64,000 nt of DNA from Gyromitra esculenta (GCA_038503075.1 JBCAML010000018.1:1-64000); one strand, 5' to 3'; positions 51,030 through 63,624 are shown, counted from the stretch's first letter. Made by a program: numbers and translations. The notes: generated by a model not told the origin, from the letters alone.

Positions 51030-53326
51030 GCATGTCGGTAACACGGGAGTTACGTATTTGTCTTCATTGCGTTCGTCTCTTCAAGATGATCATTTCGCCT
51101 ATCCGAATCGTCGCGTAGCATTGCGTTCCCTTATCTTTGTTAGTCTGTAACTCCGCCAGTTTTGGTCCGATTCGCAATCTGTTTGTACCACAGCGAAGCC
51201 AGACACTTCCCCTACATACCCTCCAGGTCCCATTCCGCCGGACGGTTTTGCTTGACGGCCTAGGGGTTACTTTTGCCCTCTGGGACAGGTCTTTTCTGGT
51301 GCTGTCCCCCCTTCTCCAAATACTATACCTACTGGAAGGATTGGAGGCAGGGTAACATGCTCCAGTCCCGATCCGGAAGGTGCTAAAGTAGGTAACTCCA
51401 AAGATAGGGTAACTCCAGGGCCAGGAACTCCTTCAAAAGGTACAGGTATAACATCGCACACGGTCTTAGCACTCTAACCTCTACGACTCCTTTCCGCGAC
51501 CTACCAGAAGCCTATCGGCTTCCTTCATTTAAGAATACCCATGCAATTACATACACCATGCTGGATCTCGGCATCGATACTTGTTTCTTCAATACCTAGT
51601 ACTTGGCGAGGTATATACAAGATCCTGGTAATTTAAAAGCGCTGGTGATTGAGAACTAGAACAATAGTTATGACCATGCTGTTGGAGGAGAACCCTAACC
51701 CTGATATCCATACTTCTACATCGATCCAGCCCAGACCAATTACCAACAGCCCCGGCCCGGGCGTGTTCAATGTTTGCGAGATAATACGGTAGATCGTGGT
51801 GAATAGAAAAGATTTGTTCCAATCGAGTGACTTTTTGTGTTCCCCTCTAATCCTCCAGATTCGCTTCAAACCCAACCCCTGATCACGTCTATGCACATCC
51901 TAAATTACCCCAACATATTAGATTTTTTGCCTCCTCCACCTCCATAAACCGACAGCTCCTCGCTCGCTCGCTCGATCAAAATATTGAAAATCCCGCGGGT
52001 CGGCGGAGCCCTGGGGCCTGCGCCGAGACCGCCGAGCGCCGAGGCATCAACTTGAGGTTCCAAAGGTTCCATAATTCACGATCTTTTTACTGGCATGTTT
52101 TTTGAGACAGGGCATTGTAAATGTATGCGCCAAGTTTACGGGCATTGAAAAGTTTTCTCGTGGAAATGCTGCACGTGTTGCTCTGCCTAAGCGAGTCATG
52201 AAATCTCGCTCGTTTGCGATATCTCACTCCCTACCTAGCGAGAGCGACCGACCCATAAAACTCCCCATATAGAGCTATCTAGCGTCTAAACGCGCCTATA
52301 TATACGCTCATATATGGGTGTCTGTTAGGAGGTGTATCGGGGAACTTTTGATGTGGGGAAGTCCTAGAATGCGTGAATGTTCAACCAGCCAACTACGACT
52401 ATGCAAAGTGACGTCAACAAACTCCCATAAGAGACTATTTACTATGCTCAATCATTCCTATAGAGACTTTCCCCATGCAAAAAATATTGCAAAGGTCGGT
52501 CGCCAAACAAACGCGCATTTACACCCTAAGCGATCGATCTGCCAACCGACTAACAGCCTACGCTTCCATGGTTTAGGCACAGCGAGCTTTTGGAGCTTAA
52601 TTTTGAACGCTGCATGAGCTCTAAATAGCAAGCTTTTAAGTCTCTTTAGGAGAGCTTTAAGAAAACATATATGACTGCTTTTAAGAGAGTTTTAGGGCGT
52701 CATATAGGAGAGCTTCGGGGGGAGCTTTAAGGAGTCACATATGGGGGGCGACATATATTGAAGTGTTTGTGTGGGCTGGGGCTACATATATCGAGGCTTA
52801 CCCAATTGCTGATCATTGGTTGGTGGCACATATCAACCAACAACCTTGTTCAGGCAACCAACCTTTATGACAACACTCGAAATATACTTAACACTCAGGA
52901 ATATAGAACTGTAGCATACCTAAATTGCAGACATTTGTGCTTGCACAGATCCAATATTTAGATAAGAGGTATGTACAGCTTCTACATGTTTTGTGATGGC
53001 TACTGACTTAACCTGAGCACTTGAACTTTAAAAACTCTCCTAGAACCAGAAGCCTCCAGATATAAGTGCTTTACCAGCAAGGCACCGGATGGAAAACGTC
53101 CAAGCCCGGCCAGTGATCGAATCAACTCTAAATAGCCCATAATAGCCACTGAAAGTTGAACGAGGAAATCTTTGCTTTTAGAAGGCCGGTACAACCACAA
53201 CTCACGTCTGAATATATCCACGCTTCCCCATAATGTATGTAATCTGGTGACTCCCGACTTATCTTCCACCAACTTACGAACCATGGATAAGCATACACGG
53301 TACCACTTCTTTTGTCGACGATCGAG
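51030..53326. other. Region without a supported gene
   Basis: No open frame here looks coding and none is recognised. It contains a short CTCG/CGCT microsatellite near 51960, GC-rich patches near 52000 and several TATATA-rich stretches (52250-52320, 52660-52800). It marks the change from the TE nest to lower-copy DNA. Confidence 0.5.
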
Positions 53327-54380
53327 ATGTCCGCTTTTACCCCACCCCGTCCCGGTCAACAGCTATCCAATGTTCAGAGTTTGCTAGCCAAGTACTCCAA
53401 TCAGAGCCCAGAATCAAATGCTGTTAGTGCTCTCTTTCAGATCTTCGACGACTGGCGCCAGGTTTTAACAGTCTTTCCTCGAGGCTTCTCAACTTGTAGA
53501 CCTTTCAGAAGCGATTGTATACACCTCACAAAAGATAGCCAGCCTTTCACAGCAAATGACAGATCTTCCATCAAGTATCGTTAATATTTCCGATCAGATC
53601 ATTGGTCTCTCGCTGCAACTCGTGGATCTTAACACGCAACTACTACGGGTATTGCATACTCAGACGCATCTATACCGGAACCAGCCGCCACCTGATCCTG
53701 AGACACTTCTCCAAGTTCCTGTCCAGCATGCTACTAGCGGCCCGGATCGCCCTCCCGGATCTTCACCTTTGCGAAATACCCCAACATTGTTCGTACTACC
53801 ACATCTTTTGCCACATATTGCATCGCCAACGTTTCGTATACCCCAAAATCTAGCGCAATTGCCTTACCATGAATATGGTGACTGCGGTGAAAGCCTCCCT
53901 TTGACGGTAATGACAAATGTCTTAGTTTTTGCTGCGCGGGAGGAGGTAAGATCTGTTGCCGCTTTCGTAAACAAATTGGAGGGTATCGTGTCTGTTCCAG
54001 ACGACGAACCAATCAAACAACCCGCAAGATTAAAGGATCCATGCTTGAATTGCTTATGCCTCATGCAGCGAGTTCCAGGGAACGTCAAGATATTAGCAGG
54101 CTCGGGATGGAGTAATAGTATTACTTGGATTGAAGGAAATAAATCGGGTTCAGTGATGGTAAGGGAACTAGGAGCACCAAATCCGAATTCCACTTTCGAT
54201 TCACCAAGGTTTTCACTCTCAGCGGCGTTTGACGCAACCGTGGATGAGATATATGACATTTTAGCAAATGTCACAATCTCAAACGTAAATCCTGCCTTAC
54301 CCAATGCTCTAAAGCAGACTCTCGTGGTGCTTTGGGATGAGTTTGTAGTTCCTTTTCGGTACGCATATATCACCGTGTAA
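53327..54380 (+). pseudogene. Unrecognised degenerate coding region
   Basis: From ATG 53327 (MSAFTPPRPGQQLSNVQ) an open frame runs about 45 codons to DDWRQV. The next frame (+1) is then open from 53469 to 54380 and encodes heptad-like segments such as SEAIVYTSQKIASLSQQ and LSLQLVDLNTQLLRVL. The two read naturally as one protein with a one-base slip near 53465, as no intron fits there. The C-terminal part ends ALKQTLVVLWDEFVVPF. I do not recognise the family. A reverse-strand open frame (53864-54538) overlaps it but looks less protein-like. Confidence 0.3.
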
Positions 54381-56330
54381 CACCTTATTTGATTGTTGCT
54401 TGTCGGCTGTGGAGATCTCATACTGATGTTTGTGATAAAATCCAGTAACCAACTTTTAGTATTTCGCCTGAACAAAAGCGATAATGTTGACCCTATCATA
54501 ATCGAGGCAAACAAACTCAGGATCCCGATTTGCACCATCTTTTGCGCATTGGCGTATATCCTCTCAATGGTCTTAAGTCCGTCCCAACGAGAAGAGCAGT
54601 GGAGGTTCTGTTACTTCCCGCTAATGACGGTGCTCGCAAAATGGTGTAAAACACTGTGCCCTTGGGGGTATCCAAACCTCGTCAACGTCGTGTACTGCAT
54701 GGGTAGGACACCAGATGTACGTTTCTTGCTAGGCACGTCCAAGCCGTTTGGGCGGCTGGGTTCCATCATGCAGCCAACGCATCAGTCGCAAATGCGGGAT
54801 TATCGGAGGATGTTACTTCAAGGCCACTTTGGGACGCTCCCATCTCCGTGCCCAGTCAAATTAGCGGTACAACCCACTAGATGATAGTACTCAATACCAA
54901 CGATTGTTATTATATCGGTAATGATTTATTATTTATTTTATTGTTACAGCAGGGAGAGTAACCATAACCTATGTGATGATATGTATGTACATAAAATCAT
55001 TGTGAATAGACTATCTTGTGACACAATATACAAATAAATAACCAGTCGATAATTTGGGGATTGTACTAGGGAAAGGTTTGCGACGGGGTTATGTTAGGCA
55101 GCAATCAAATATACATTTCAAGGGGCCACACCCGCAGTGCTTAACACAGCCAACTTCAAATTGCTGATCCAGATGTTAGAGCAGCTGTAGAATAAGCAGC
55201 TGTGGTGGGCTGATTGCGAATTAAAAGGTGTGCCGCGAATCGCTTCCCATGAGCTCTGTCTTCCAGTAAGGGGCAAGAAAATAGAGGGCCCAAGGCGGTG
55301 GAGATTTGAGAAAACAAATCGTTTAGTTGTGTATATAGGGGGTGATACGTCCGGGAAACTTGATACTGGATCCACATTCAAGATTTTAGTCAACATCAGC
55401 TGTCTACCAAGAACCAAACAATCCAGTGTTGGAGATAACGAATATATCGGTGTATCGGTGCAGTGCGGTTGAAGAAGGTACAGGAAAGCCAAAGACGGGC
55501 ATTAAGCCCCTTTATATATACCCCCAAGAAAGCCGTAGTAGTCGTGCTATAGGGGAATTCTTTGGGTGCCGAATAGACCTGCCCGAGAACCCCTATAGTA
55601 CCTAGCAAAAGCTTCTGCCGAATCGCAATCTAGCCGGAGGATGTGAGCCCTAGGAAGCCTATATATATATCCAACATCGAGCACCACAACCTAGGGGTTG
55701 GATGTGCCGAATGAAATAGTAAATAAATAAGTAATATATTCAATTTCGAGATCAGCATCTAAACCGAGTAATTTATCATGAATTAACGGGCCATAGAGAT
55801 GACACTGGTTAGGAAAACGTTAACGGTTGTCACCACTCACATCCCTACAGTCACGAAGTTCCATTCTATTTAGACGAAAGGAACTTCACGCTTTTCCTTT
55901 TGCCGCGGTTCGTTTCACTCCCTGTTAGTCTGCAGCTAAGCCATTGACAAAACCAATACTCTGCATGAAATGCACTCGGATCGAATCTAACGGCAAAATC
56001 TGACCAGTTCCATCCCAAAGCTGGTGCGGTATATAGGTTCATAGATTGCATCGACATGAGTACTAGTATCTAGAGGAAGGCGAATCTCGAGATTTGCTGT
56101 ATCTCTTTATATAAGAGATATAGCTAAAGACCGCTTTTACTATCTACTAGACACACCCCTCGCCAAAGTGAGCCACTGGCATTTGGAGAGGAGGGTAAGC
56201 GTAAGCTAAATAAATGTTACTTCAACTGGGTACAGCTGTGACCAAAAATCTTGGAGTTGCGTGCCAATCCTTGCTTAGTATACCTTATTCTATCCTATCT
56301 TATCTTATTCAACTAAGCCCTCTAATCCTA
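54381..56330. other. Region without a supported gene
   Basis: A 163-codon frame at 54393-54884 has no recognisable motif; it might be a decayed continuation of the 53.3-54.4 kb region. An AT-rich stretch lies near 54900-55050. Nothing else is supported. Confidence 0.4.
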
Positions 56331-56515
56331 CCGTATGTGCTGTCGAAATACGACCTGCACCTGCCCCGGGCTAAACCCTGTATGGTACAAAATGTGGTAG
56401 AGGAGGATCTATTCCAACACTCGGGGGGCTACTCTGCATAAGCTATGTAGTCTTGTCGCCTAACCCAGACTTTTGTATAGGGCAGATGCAGGTCGTATTT
56501 CGACAGTACATACGG
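56331..56515. mobile_element. 185-bp MITE, Tc1/mariner-type
   Basis: 36-bp terminal inverted repeats at 56331-56366 and 56480-56515, beginning CCGTATGT and differing at two positions. TA dinucleotides flank both ends (56329-56330 and 56516-56517). There is no coding capacity. Confidence 0.85.
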
Positions 56516-56787
56516 TATTACGAGCGAATTGAAAAGAGGAGAAACCCTTTGGAATGCTGGCGTATGTAATACGGGTGTAGGGGAAAATCTGTCACTAGGC
56601 GGCGCCGGCGGCGGTGTCTCTCTTCATGCTCGGCATTCTCTCCCTACGCGCCAAATACACCTCGCTTAAACTAAACAGCGTCTGGCAGGACCAGAACCAT
56701 ACACGCTAACTTAAAGGGTTTCCATCGTTAAATGCATCTAACAATTATTTATTTAATTTAATTTATTCGATCTTATCCTAAAACATA
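56516..56787. other. Gap between two MITEs
   Basis: No gene seen. It contains a GGCGGCGCCGGCGGCGG palindromic GC patch near 56600 and an AT-rich end. Confidence 0.4.
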
Positions 56788-56943
56788 CAGGGACTTATGG
56801 GCGGACGGCGGTTATGGTCTGATGGCGGACAGGGGTCTTTTTGGCTTGGCACGTCCGGATATGGGATTTACTCTGCCAAATACGGTAATTTTAGACCCCT
56901 GTCCGCCATCCGCCCACAACCACCGTCCGCCCATAAGTCCCTG
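56788..56943. mobile_element. 156-bp MITE, pogo/mariner-type
   Basis: 51-bp terminal inverted repeats at 56788-56838 and 56893-56943, starting CAGGGACTTATGGGCGG and matching at all but about five positions. TA is duplicated at 56786-56787 and 56944-56945. The CAG start and TA target suggest a pogo/Fot1-like source. Almost the whole element is inverted repeat. Confidence 0.85.
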
Positions 56944-57269
56944 TAAGCTTGGGGAGTAGGAATAGTATGGTAGCGCGCTACACGTGTGGTTTAGGCTGGG
57001 GGTTCCGTGCGTCTCTCTGGTTCTGTTCGGCGTTGCAGAAAACAGGGGGATGCGATCATATGTCACAACACCATTCTCAGGCCATGTGTTATACGAAATC
57101 ACTTTCATCGCGTACAAAGCCACACTTCCCTGTTTTCCGGTTCATATAATCGATAACAAGTAAAGGCGTTTGTGGCTAGTACGCTGCAAGTGCATCGATT
57201 GGTGGGTGTCTTAGTAAGGCTTGGCATTATCGCCAAGCCTATTTCCCAACCTCCACCATTTTCCACTCC

Positions 57270-57716
57270 TTGTCAACTACCAACCACCACCATCGCAACT
57301 ACCAATGTCTTCATCCCACCGATATCACCACCATGAATCAGCACTCTGTGATGCACTTCCATTACCTTGACTCCTCGCGTCCATCCTGTCTTCGATCACC
57401 CCTTAAAGGATGTCCTCGAAACAAGCTGATCACCCAAGTAATCAAGGTTTCTATCCACCTACCTTGTCTTGATTCTTACTAACAAACTGCAGCCCCTCAG
57501 GAACACTCGTCGTTTTTCGAGTCTCACCCCACCAAATGGACCATCATCTCTTTCTTAAACCACTCCAAGCACCCCCAAAAATGGGATTCGCGTCGCAAGG
57601 TTCTTGATGCATGGACTAAAGAACTAAACAAGATCTTGCTCTGCAACACTGACGAGCACAATCACAAAACCAAGCATCGTCAAAGGGCACAAAGCTTGCT
57701 GAAACGGTATAAAGAG
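57270..57716 (+). CDS. Candidate two-exon coding region, unrecognised
   Basis: Exon 1, 57270-57437 (ATG at 57270 or 57333), and exon 2, 57501-57716, join in frame across a 63-nt intron: donor GTAATC, branch-like TTACTAAC, acceptor CCCCTCAG. Exon 2 encodes EHSSFFESHPTKWTI followed by a basic, helical stretch ending RAQSLLKRYKE. A further GT donor follows directly at 57717, and a pyrimidine-rich acceptor CCCAG lies at 57855, where the tandem repeat begins. The gene may continue into that repeat or towards 58599. Neither the product nor its 3' end is certain. Confidence 0.4.
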
Positions 57717-57846
57717 GTAGTTATTCTGCTCTCCCTTGATTCCCACCTGTCTGGAACACAGACATTGTTTTTTTTGACTCGACGATGCTCTCACCCTGCT
57801 CTTTTGCATCACTTATCCCTTACACAATTTCCCCTCCCCTCCCCCC

Positions 57847-58317
57847 TGAACCCAGGAGTGGGAACTTCGGCTCCTGCGACTGCCCACCAATGCCGGGCGG
57901 CTCTGGTGACCTCTTAGCTTGCCAAGCCGCTAGCCCGAGCGTTGGTGCTCATCGCTCTCACGATGACCTCTTAGCTTATCAGGATGCGGTGGGATGGTTC
58001 CGAAACTGGTGTTGAGCTGGGCCCTGATGACCTCTTAGCTTGTCAGGCTTTTCGCATGCATCGATGTCAATGCCTTATCTCATTTTTTGCTGCCCTCAAG
58101 ATGAACCCGGGAGTGGGAGCTTCGGCTCCTGCGACTGCCCACCAATGCCGGGCGGCTCTGGTGACCTCTTAGCTTGCCAAGCCGCTAGCCCGAGCGTTGG
58201 TGCTCACCGCTCTCACGATGACCTCTTAGCTTATCAGGATGCGGTGGGATGGTTCCGAAACTGGTGTTGAGCTGGGCCCTGATGACCTCTTAACTTGTCA
58301 GGCTTTTTGCGCATGCA
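57847..58317 (+). repeat. 255-bp tandem duplication with an internal short repeat
   Basis: Copy 1 starts at 57847 and copy 2 at 58102, offset 255, with few differences over about 215 bp. Each copy holds three short repeats around TGACCTCTTAGCTT (starts 57907, 57964, 58027; 58162, 58219, 58283). In one frame they encode repeated GDLLACQA / DDLLAYQDA peptides ending FRNWC, so the repeat may be partly coding. Confidence 0.85.
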
Positions 58318-58598
58318 CTGGTGCTCATCACTAGAGGTGTTGCCTATCAGCCTACCTTGTTGATTTGCTCCCAGCCCTTGTTATTCTCTACTCATTACTT
58401 CTTTCCCCACTGCTTCCTTCACATGTTCCCCTCTTCGCCGATACCCGTGGCATGCCAAGTTCCTGCTGGGCTTGCTGTGGATCTGGGCATGATCACTACT
58501 AAACGTACCAGGCTAGCTCCGCAGATCGAAGATATGGTAGCAATTGGATCAAGTCCCAGAAATCCGAATCACGACGGCTAGAACCAGCAGCGCCGCCA

Positions 58599-60066
58599 GT
58601 GCAGTCAACAACTGTCAACTTCGCACCAGTCTTCCAGAACGGCGGAAGCGCAGCCTTTTTCCACAATGGGGGTAACGCACCAGTTTATCACAACCAACCC
58701 AATGCCACTGTTGACGACTGTGATGATCTCGATAGCAACTGGCCCTCCCCTTTGCCAAACAGGGGAGACGATGATTACGACTATGATGTCAAAATCGACA
58801 GTGACAACTCTGAAATCCCCCCTCCACATATCGAAGCTTTCGACTCGGCATATCGCAGGACTGAAGGTCGCCGTTGGAGTTTGTCAGGAGGCCGTGATGT
58901 GGAAACCATCCTTTATGATAATTTTTACGAGGCTAGTTGCAAGGGTTTCTATGCAAACCTGGCACGCTCTTTTATTCTTGATTTGGGAGAGGAGGATACT
59001 AACGACGATAACGACAACTACGTCAACGTTTGCAAGGGCTGGTTTTCCGATGAGGAATGGGCTGACATTAAGATTACTACCCCGAAGCTATCGCAATCAG
59101 CAGTTATACCTTTGTTCAAGAGCCTTGATCGATTTGACGGCTTAAGGTCTGAGGCCGAATTCAGGAATCGGGTTAGCTCAACACACTTTCTTCCCGAGAA
59201 TGAGATTTATGTTCGCGATCTCCACTATGACCTTTGGTCTGCAGATCTTGCCGTTCAACATATCCTTGGCCATTGGGAGGATCCTAACCAGCCCCTACGA
59301 ACCCCACAGCTAGAAGAATCTCTTTCTAGTGCTTTATGGACGCCCATAATTGATCACCCGCTCCGTGGGCTGCTGGGCGTGCAAATGGTTCATAAAGAAT
59401 CCTGCTGTAAGTCCACAGCCAGCCGGAAGTGTCGCAATCGGACGGAAACTAGCGAAAGGCAGGCCTCTGGCCCTAAAATCGACGGAATTATCCGATCTAT
59501 TGAAGACGACAGCTTGGAGTATGGAAGTATGGAGGTTTCGAAGTCTTGGGGTGGCGTCGGGGGCAAGTCGACAAAACGGTTAGGCGACATAGGAAAAGTC
59601 ATCAAAACTCTACGTGATATCCTCTTTCAGCTGCATGAGCGAGTCCAATTTAACCCAGAAGTGACGAAAAATATCCAAGTAGTGGGGATCGTCTGCTGTG
59701 GACTTAAGGTCCAGTTCTTAAGAATGTATAGCAAAGGCCATATTGCAATTCTTAAAAGAGAGGCCATTGAGATGGTTCCAATTGAATGTTCGAATTTTAA
59801 AAGCTTGAAACGTCTGATCACTAAATTTGCAATGATAAAGGTACTATCTGCTCTTTGATCTATAGCAGATAACTAAGCTAACTTTTTCATAGAATGTGAT
59901 TGCCCAATCTGTAGCCGCGGTCAGAGAATGTCATATGACTAGTGCCACTATGATCGCCGGCCGAAGCGATGAAGCAAGATTAGATGCTCTACTCTCCGAA
60001 AGTGCCAAAGGTTATAGTGGGCCAAAGTTAGGCATCGGGTCGGACACGCCACCCCCTGGCTGGTAG
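58599..60066 (+). CDS. Two-exon gene, possible PD-(D/E)XK-like protein
   Basis: Exon 1 58599-59840 and exon 2 59893-60066 join in frame across a 52-nt intron (GTACTA...TAACTAAG...CATAG), giving 471 aa. Residues 1-80 are Asn/Asp-rich and low complexity. The core includes GRRWSLSGGRDVETILYDNF (about 90-109), a C-terminal block GPKIDGIIRS (292-301), EYGSMEVSKSW (307-317) and a helix with GDIGKVIKTLRDILFQL (329-345). D295, E312 and K315 are spaced as in PD-(D/E)XK-like domains of large fungal families; this is inference. Exon 2 adds NVIAQSVAAVREC and ends TPPPGW. A possible upstream exon around 58489-58598 (TKRTRLAPQIEDMVAIG) is out of frame by one shift, so the true start is uncertain. Confidence 0.6.
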
Positions 60067-61280
60067 AAGTTTGCATTGCCGGTATCATCTTTGCGTATCG
60101 TTGCTACATACCATGAGTGTTTAGTTAGCTTTATTTTAATTTATTGGAAATTTAGCCTTTTTCAGTTCTTTCAGTTTTTTTAAGCACTCCACCTAGCCAA
60201 TATGGACTTTACCGATTATTTACCAATCAATCAGCAATGAATAATGTCTTATGGAGCATGTGATGGTGGTTTGAAATAAATGATTTGAAGCAAGAAGTGG
60301 GAAGCAGCTAGAAGTGTGGCTGAAACGAGTGACCAGGTGTCCCCAGGTGTAGAGTTGACGATATTGTTACCCATAGAATCTCCACACAACTAGATGTTTT
60401 GATTCGCGATTAACAGGGCGAAGGTCATAGGTCATGTATTTGTGCCTAAACATATTCCGAGCAGTGGCGTTTTCGAAGGGCCACTGGGAGTACATGAGAA
60501 TAGATCTCCTCGTCAATAAGGAAACAATTTTCATTTTAATGTCACTAAGCACACCGCTGCGATGGAACTATGGAAATATATGTTGAAGAGTGGGATATCA
60601 ATGCGAGATGCCGGATTAGTGGGTTTGGGTGAAATTTATCTATTACGGTGGGAATACACTCTAAAAACTATCCAACTAAAAAGTCTGCTACCGTTGAGCG
60701 AGGTGAGCGTAACTGTTATCTTGGTTTGCTTATACTACGGTCGAGAGCACTCTGATAGTATTTAGTTTAGCGAATATCAATGGACTGATATATATCACCC
60801 GACTACTTTCTTAGTGCTGAAACGAGTGAGAAAAAGATATGTAAATACCGAGTGACAAAATGTGAAATGAAGTTGCGAAGTGATAGATAGATATTTCATT
60901 TACACATCCAACTCTTCGGTTATGGCGGCTAGCACTAGTAAACAAAGCAAAACAAAACTTATCAAACTAGCACACCCTGTCCCCCATCACGCTCCCAAAG
61001 TTGCGAAGTGAAGTATCTCGTGATAATTCATAGATCACTCATGAGCCAAATAAATGCGCCGCCGACAGTTCTACTGGCAAAAACCAAGGAGCTCTTAATA
61101 GTTTGTTTTGTTTGTTAACGTTAAACTAAATGGTAAGAAATACCACCGAATATAGGCTGGATCTTGTTAAGACAAAGACATTCCTTGATTTAATTTTTCG
61201 AGGTTTAATACAGCGAGAGTCACACACGAATCTTGTGCCTATAAGAGTTTAAAGGAAGGGAAACCCCCGAAACCCATATG
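60067..61280. other. Intergenic region
   Basis: No supported gene. Short direct repeats recur: GCTGAAACGAGTGA (60319 and 60816) and GTTGCGAAGTGA (about 60872 and 61000). A 67-codon frame at 60562-60765 has no support. Confidence 0.4.
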
Positions 61281-63552
61281 TTACTCGGCTACATCCGGCC
61301 CCCTAGTTCCAATCAATACCGACAAGTTGAGTGTCGCTTCAGAGAGATCCTCAACACCACCCCACTCAGCCCTCAATTGCTTTCGACGTTTCTTGTCACC
61401 CATGCGATTGAAGATGTTATCAACACCTCTCCATGCACTATTTAGAGCACCCGCAACCCAGCCGTGCTGAGATGATAGCGCTTCTCCAACGAAGTTCAAA
61501 TTTCCCTTTCCAGCAGGCCTTAGGAGTGCTGGATAAGTGCTTGAAAACTGCCCAGGCCCGAAAAGAGCAAAGGCACCCATGGCATTCTCGTCTCTATACC
61601 AGTCATGCGCATAGTGATCAATCATCTGATCCTTAAGGAAATCGAACGGCATCTCGTGTAGCTTCGCAAGATCGTAGAGCACAAGGTCTACAAGACGTGC
61701 TTCGACTTTGGTGTCCTTTCCGTGGATGAGTGCGCCTAGCCTTCGGGCATCCTGTGCCAAGGTGTAACTGGAGATAAGTACAGCTGGCTTTTCGACGTCG
61801 TCCAAGAGACCGTAAGAGGGATACACGCATATTCCGATGAGTCTATCAGTCAATCCTTGCCCCCCATTCTTGATATTAGGAAACTTCGGACCGCTAGGCT
61901 GGTCGGGATACACCAGACCCTCCTTTTGCCACCATCGAGTCTTGAACTTCATCCCGACCTTGACCGCAGAATCATAGCTCAGCGAGCGGATGGCAACGTG
62001 TTGGTCATATGTCAACTTGGCGTTATTCAGGTTTATGCAGCGTAGACAAGATAGTGGGACTGTAGATACCACGTGTGAATATAAACGTGGTTCTTTTTCG
62101 CCTTGGACTTCAACCTTCATAATATCGGATTCCGAATCTCCAGCTTCCTTAGCAACAGCGATAGATGTGACGCGCTTCAAGGTGCTTGGCTTGTGCCTGA
62201 TTTTCTCCACCATCTTCTCGATAAAAACTCTGCTCCCCCCTTCAATGCAGTGCCACTTTGTACCCGTGCCATCGAACTCGGTTGAGCGTATAACGCTCTC
62301 GGTAAATGCTTGGTCGAACAAGCCAGCCGTGCTATGAATTGGTTAGGCGATGGTTTGGTTGGATATCGGGCTTACACTTACGAGTTCATATTTTCACACC
62401 ATTCAATGACCTCAGCAGGGTACCTATTCCGATGTTAAAAACCGCACCTCCAAAGCCGTGTTTCATGTTTACTTACTCCTTTACTAGAGCTAGATAAGCA
62501 CGTGTGGAATACATATCGAAATCCTTCAACTTCTTCCTACCCTCCTCGTTGCTTATGTGAAATGCATCCTTGAATTCCTTAAATGCAGCTTCCAACAAAG
62601 CTTTAAACCCTGTCTTAGCATGACTACGCATAGCAAATTGTCAGTAATCGCTCGTCAACAACGATATTTATTATTAGGAACTGCAAACATACTCATCCGG
62701 GACCACTCCGCCATTGCTAACGCTCATACCAAAGAAGTCATCCCCACCACTCTGGACGTCCTTATCTGCAGAATGTCTGCTGTTGAAGAAATGAGGGTTG
62801 TTGTCGCCATTCAAGTGGTACTCCCTGAGCCAATCAGGTTTCTTCGGTTTCTCAGGCCTGTCGCTAGGATTCGGTTGATCGAGTCTCGCAAACAGGTCGA
62901 ACGTGCGACTCATAATAGATATATCCGGAAATCGCATCGCGCCAACATCGTAATAATCGTGTGCACCAGCTGTAGCCCCCCCTTCGAGTTTCTTCGTAAA
63001 AATACGGCCTCCGACACGATCGGAAGCTTCGAGGATTTCGTATTTGATTTTGAAGCTATCAAGAATCATCGCGGTGTAGAGACCAGCAGGCCCGGCTCCG
63101 ATGATGCAAATAGGTCGTTCAAACTTCTTTGGCTTCGAGCCTCTGTAAAAGTCCTTTGGTATGGCCGACGAGTAGAGAGATTCGGCGAATTTGTTCGCCC
63201 AGTCGTTTATTAAACTTAGTGTATCTAAGTCGTACTTGTCAGGGTTCTCCGCTTGATCCTCATCGAACACCTTCTCAAAGACATTTCTGAAAACTTCAGA
63301 CAGAGGCTTCGAGTCCGAGTTTTTCTTTGTTCGTAAATCACCGTATTTTTCGCCGAAGACGGTGTTGATTAGAGGGACAACAAGGCCAATGCATTTCTTG
63401 TATTCTTCGGGGGTGAGAGAACTTCCGATGATGCGATTAAGTGACTTTTGAATAGCTCGTTCGGAGATATAATCTACAGGCAGCATTCTATCTTTCCCTT
63501 CCTTAGAAAACTGTTTGACTATGGCTCGTTCTACTGGAGATAATGAAGACAT
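61281..63552 (-). CDS. FAD-dependent L-amino-acid oxidase / flavin amine oxidase, four exons
   Basis: Predicted exons on the reverse strand: 63552-62693, 62623-62477, 62423-62382, 62331-61281, total 2100 nt, 699 aa. Introns of 69, 53 and 50 nt have donors GTATGT, GTAAGT, GTAAGT and AG acceptors, with branch-like TTACTGAC and CCTAACC in the first and third. The protein has an N-terminal extension (1-145), a Rossmann dinucleotide site ICIIGAGPAGLYT (148-160) with E174 and DRVGGRIFT (178-186), DVGAMRFP (202-209), and the C-terminal FAD-binding block NFVGEALSSQHGWVAG (about 629-644). These mark the flavin monoamine/L-amino-acid oxidase family, which deaminates amino acids to keto acids, ammonia and hydrogen peroxide. 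No signal peptide is evident, so it may be cytosolic or peroxisomal; substrate unknown. All exons are open, so the gene looks functional. Confidence 0.88.
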
Positions 63553-63624
63553 GCTGGTGATTGGTTTGGAAGGACGTATATAGATCGGGAAAAGTGTGTA
63601 GGATTTCGATTGTGTGTTTCTGAG

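Noticed and set aside
53864..54538. Reverse-strand open frame of 224 codons
   Set aside because: It overlaps the forward frame at 53469-54380, has no recognised motif, and its composition looks less like a protein than the forward frame's helical N-terminal part.
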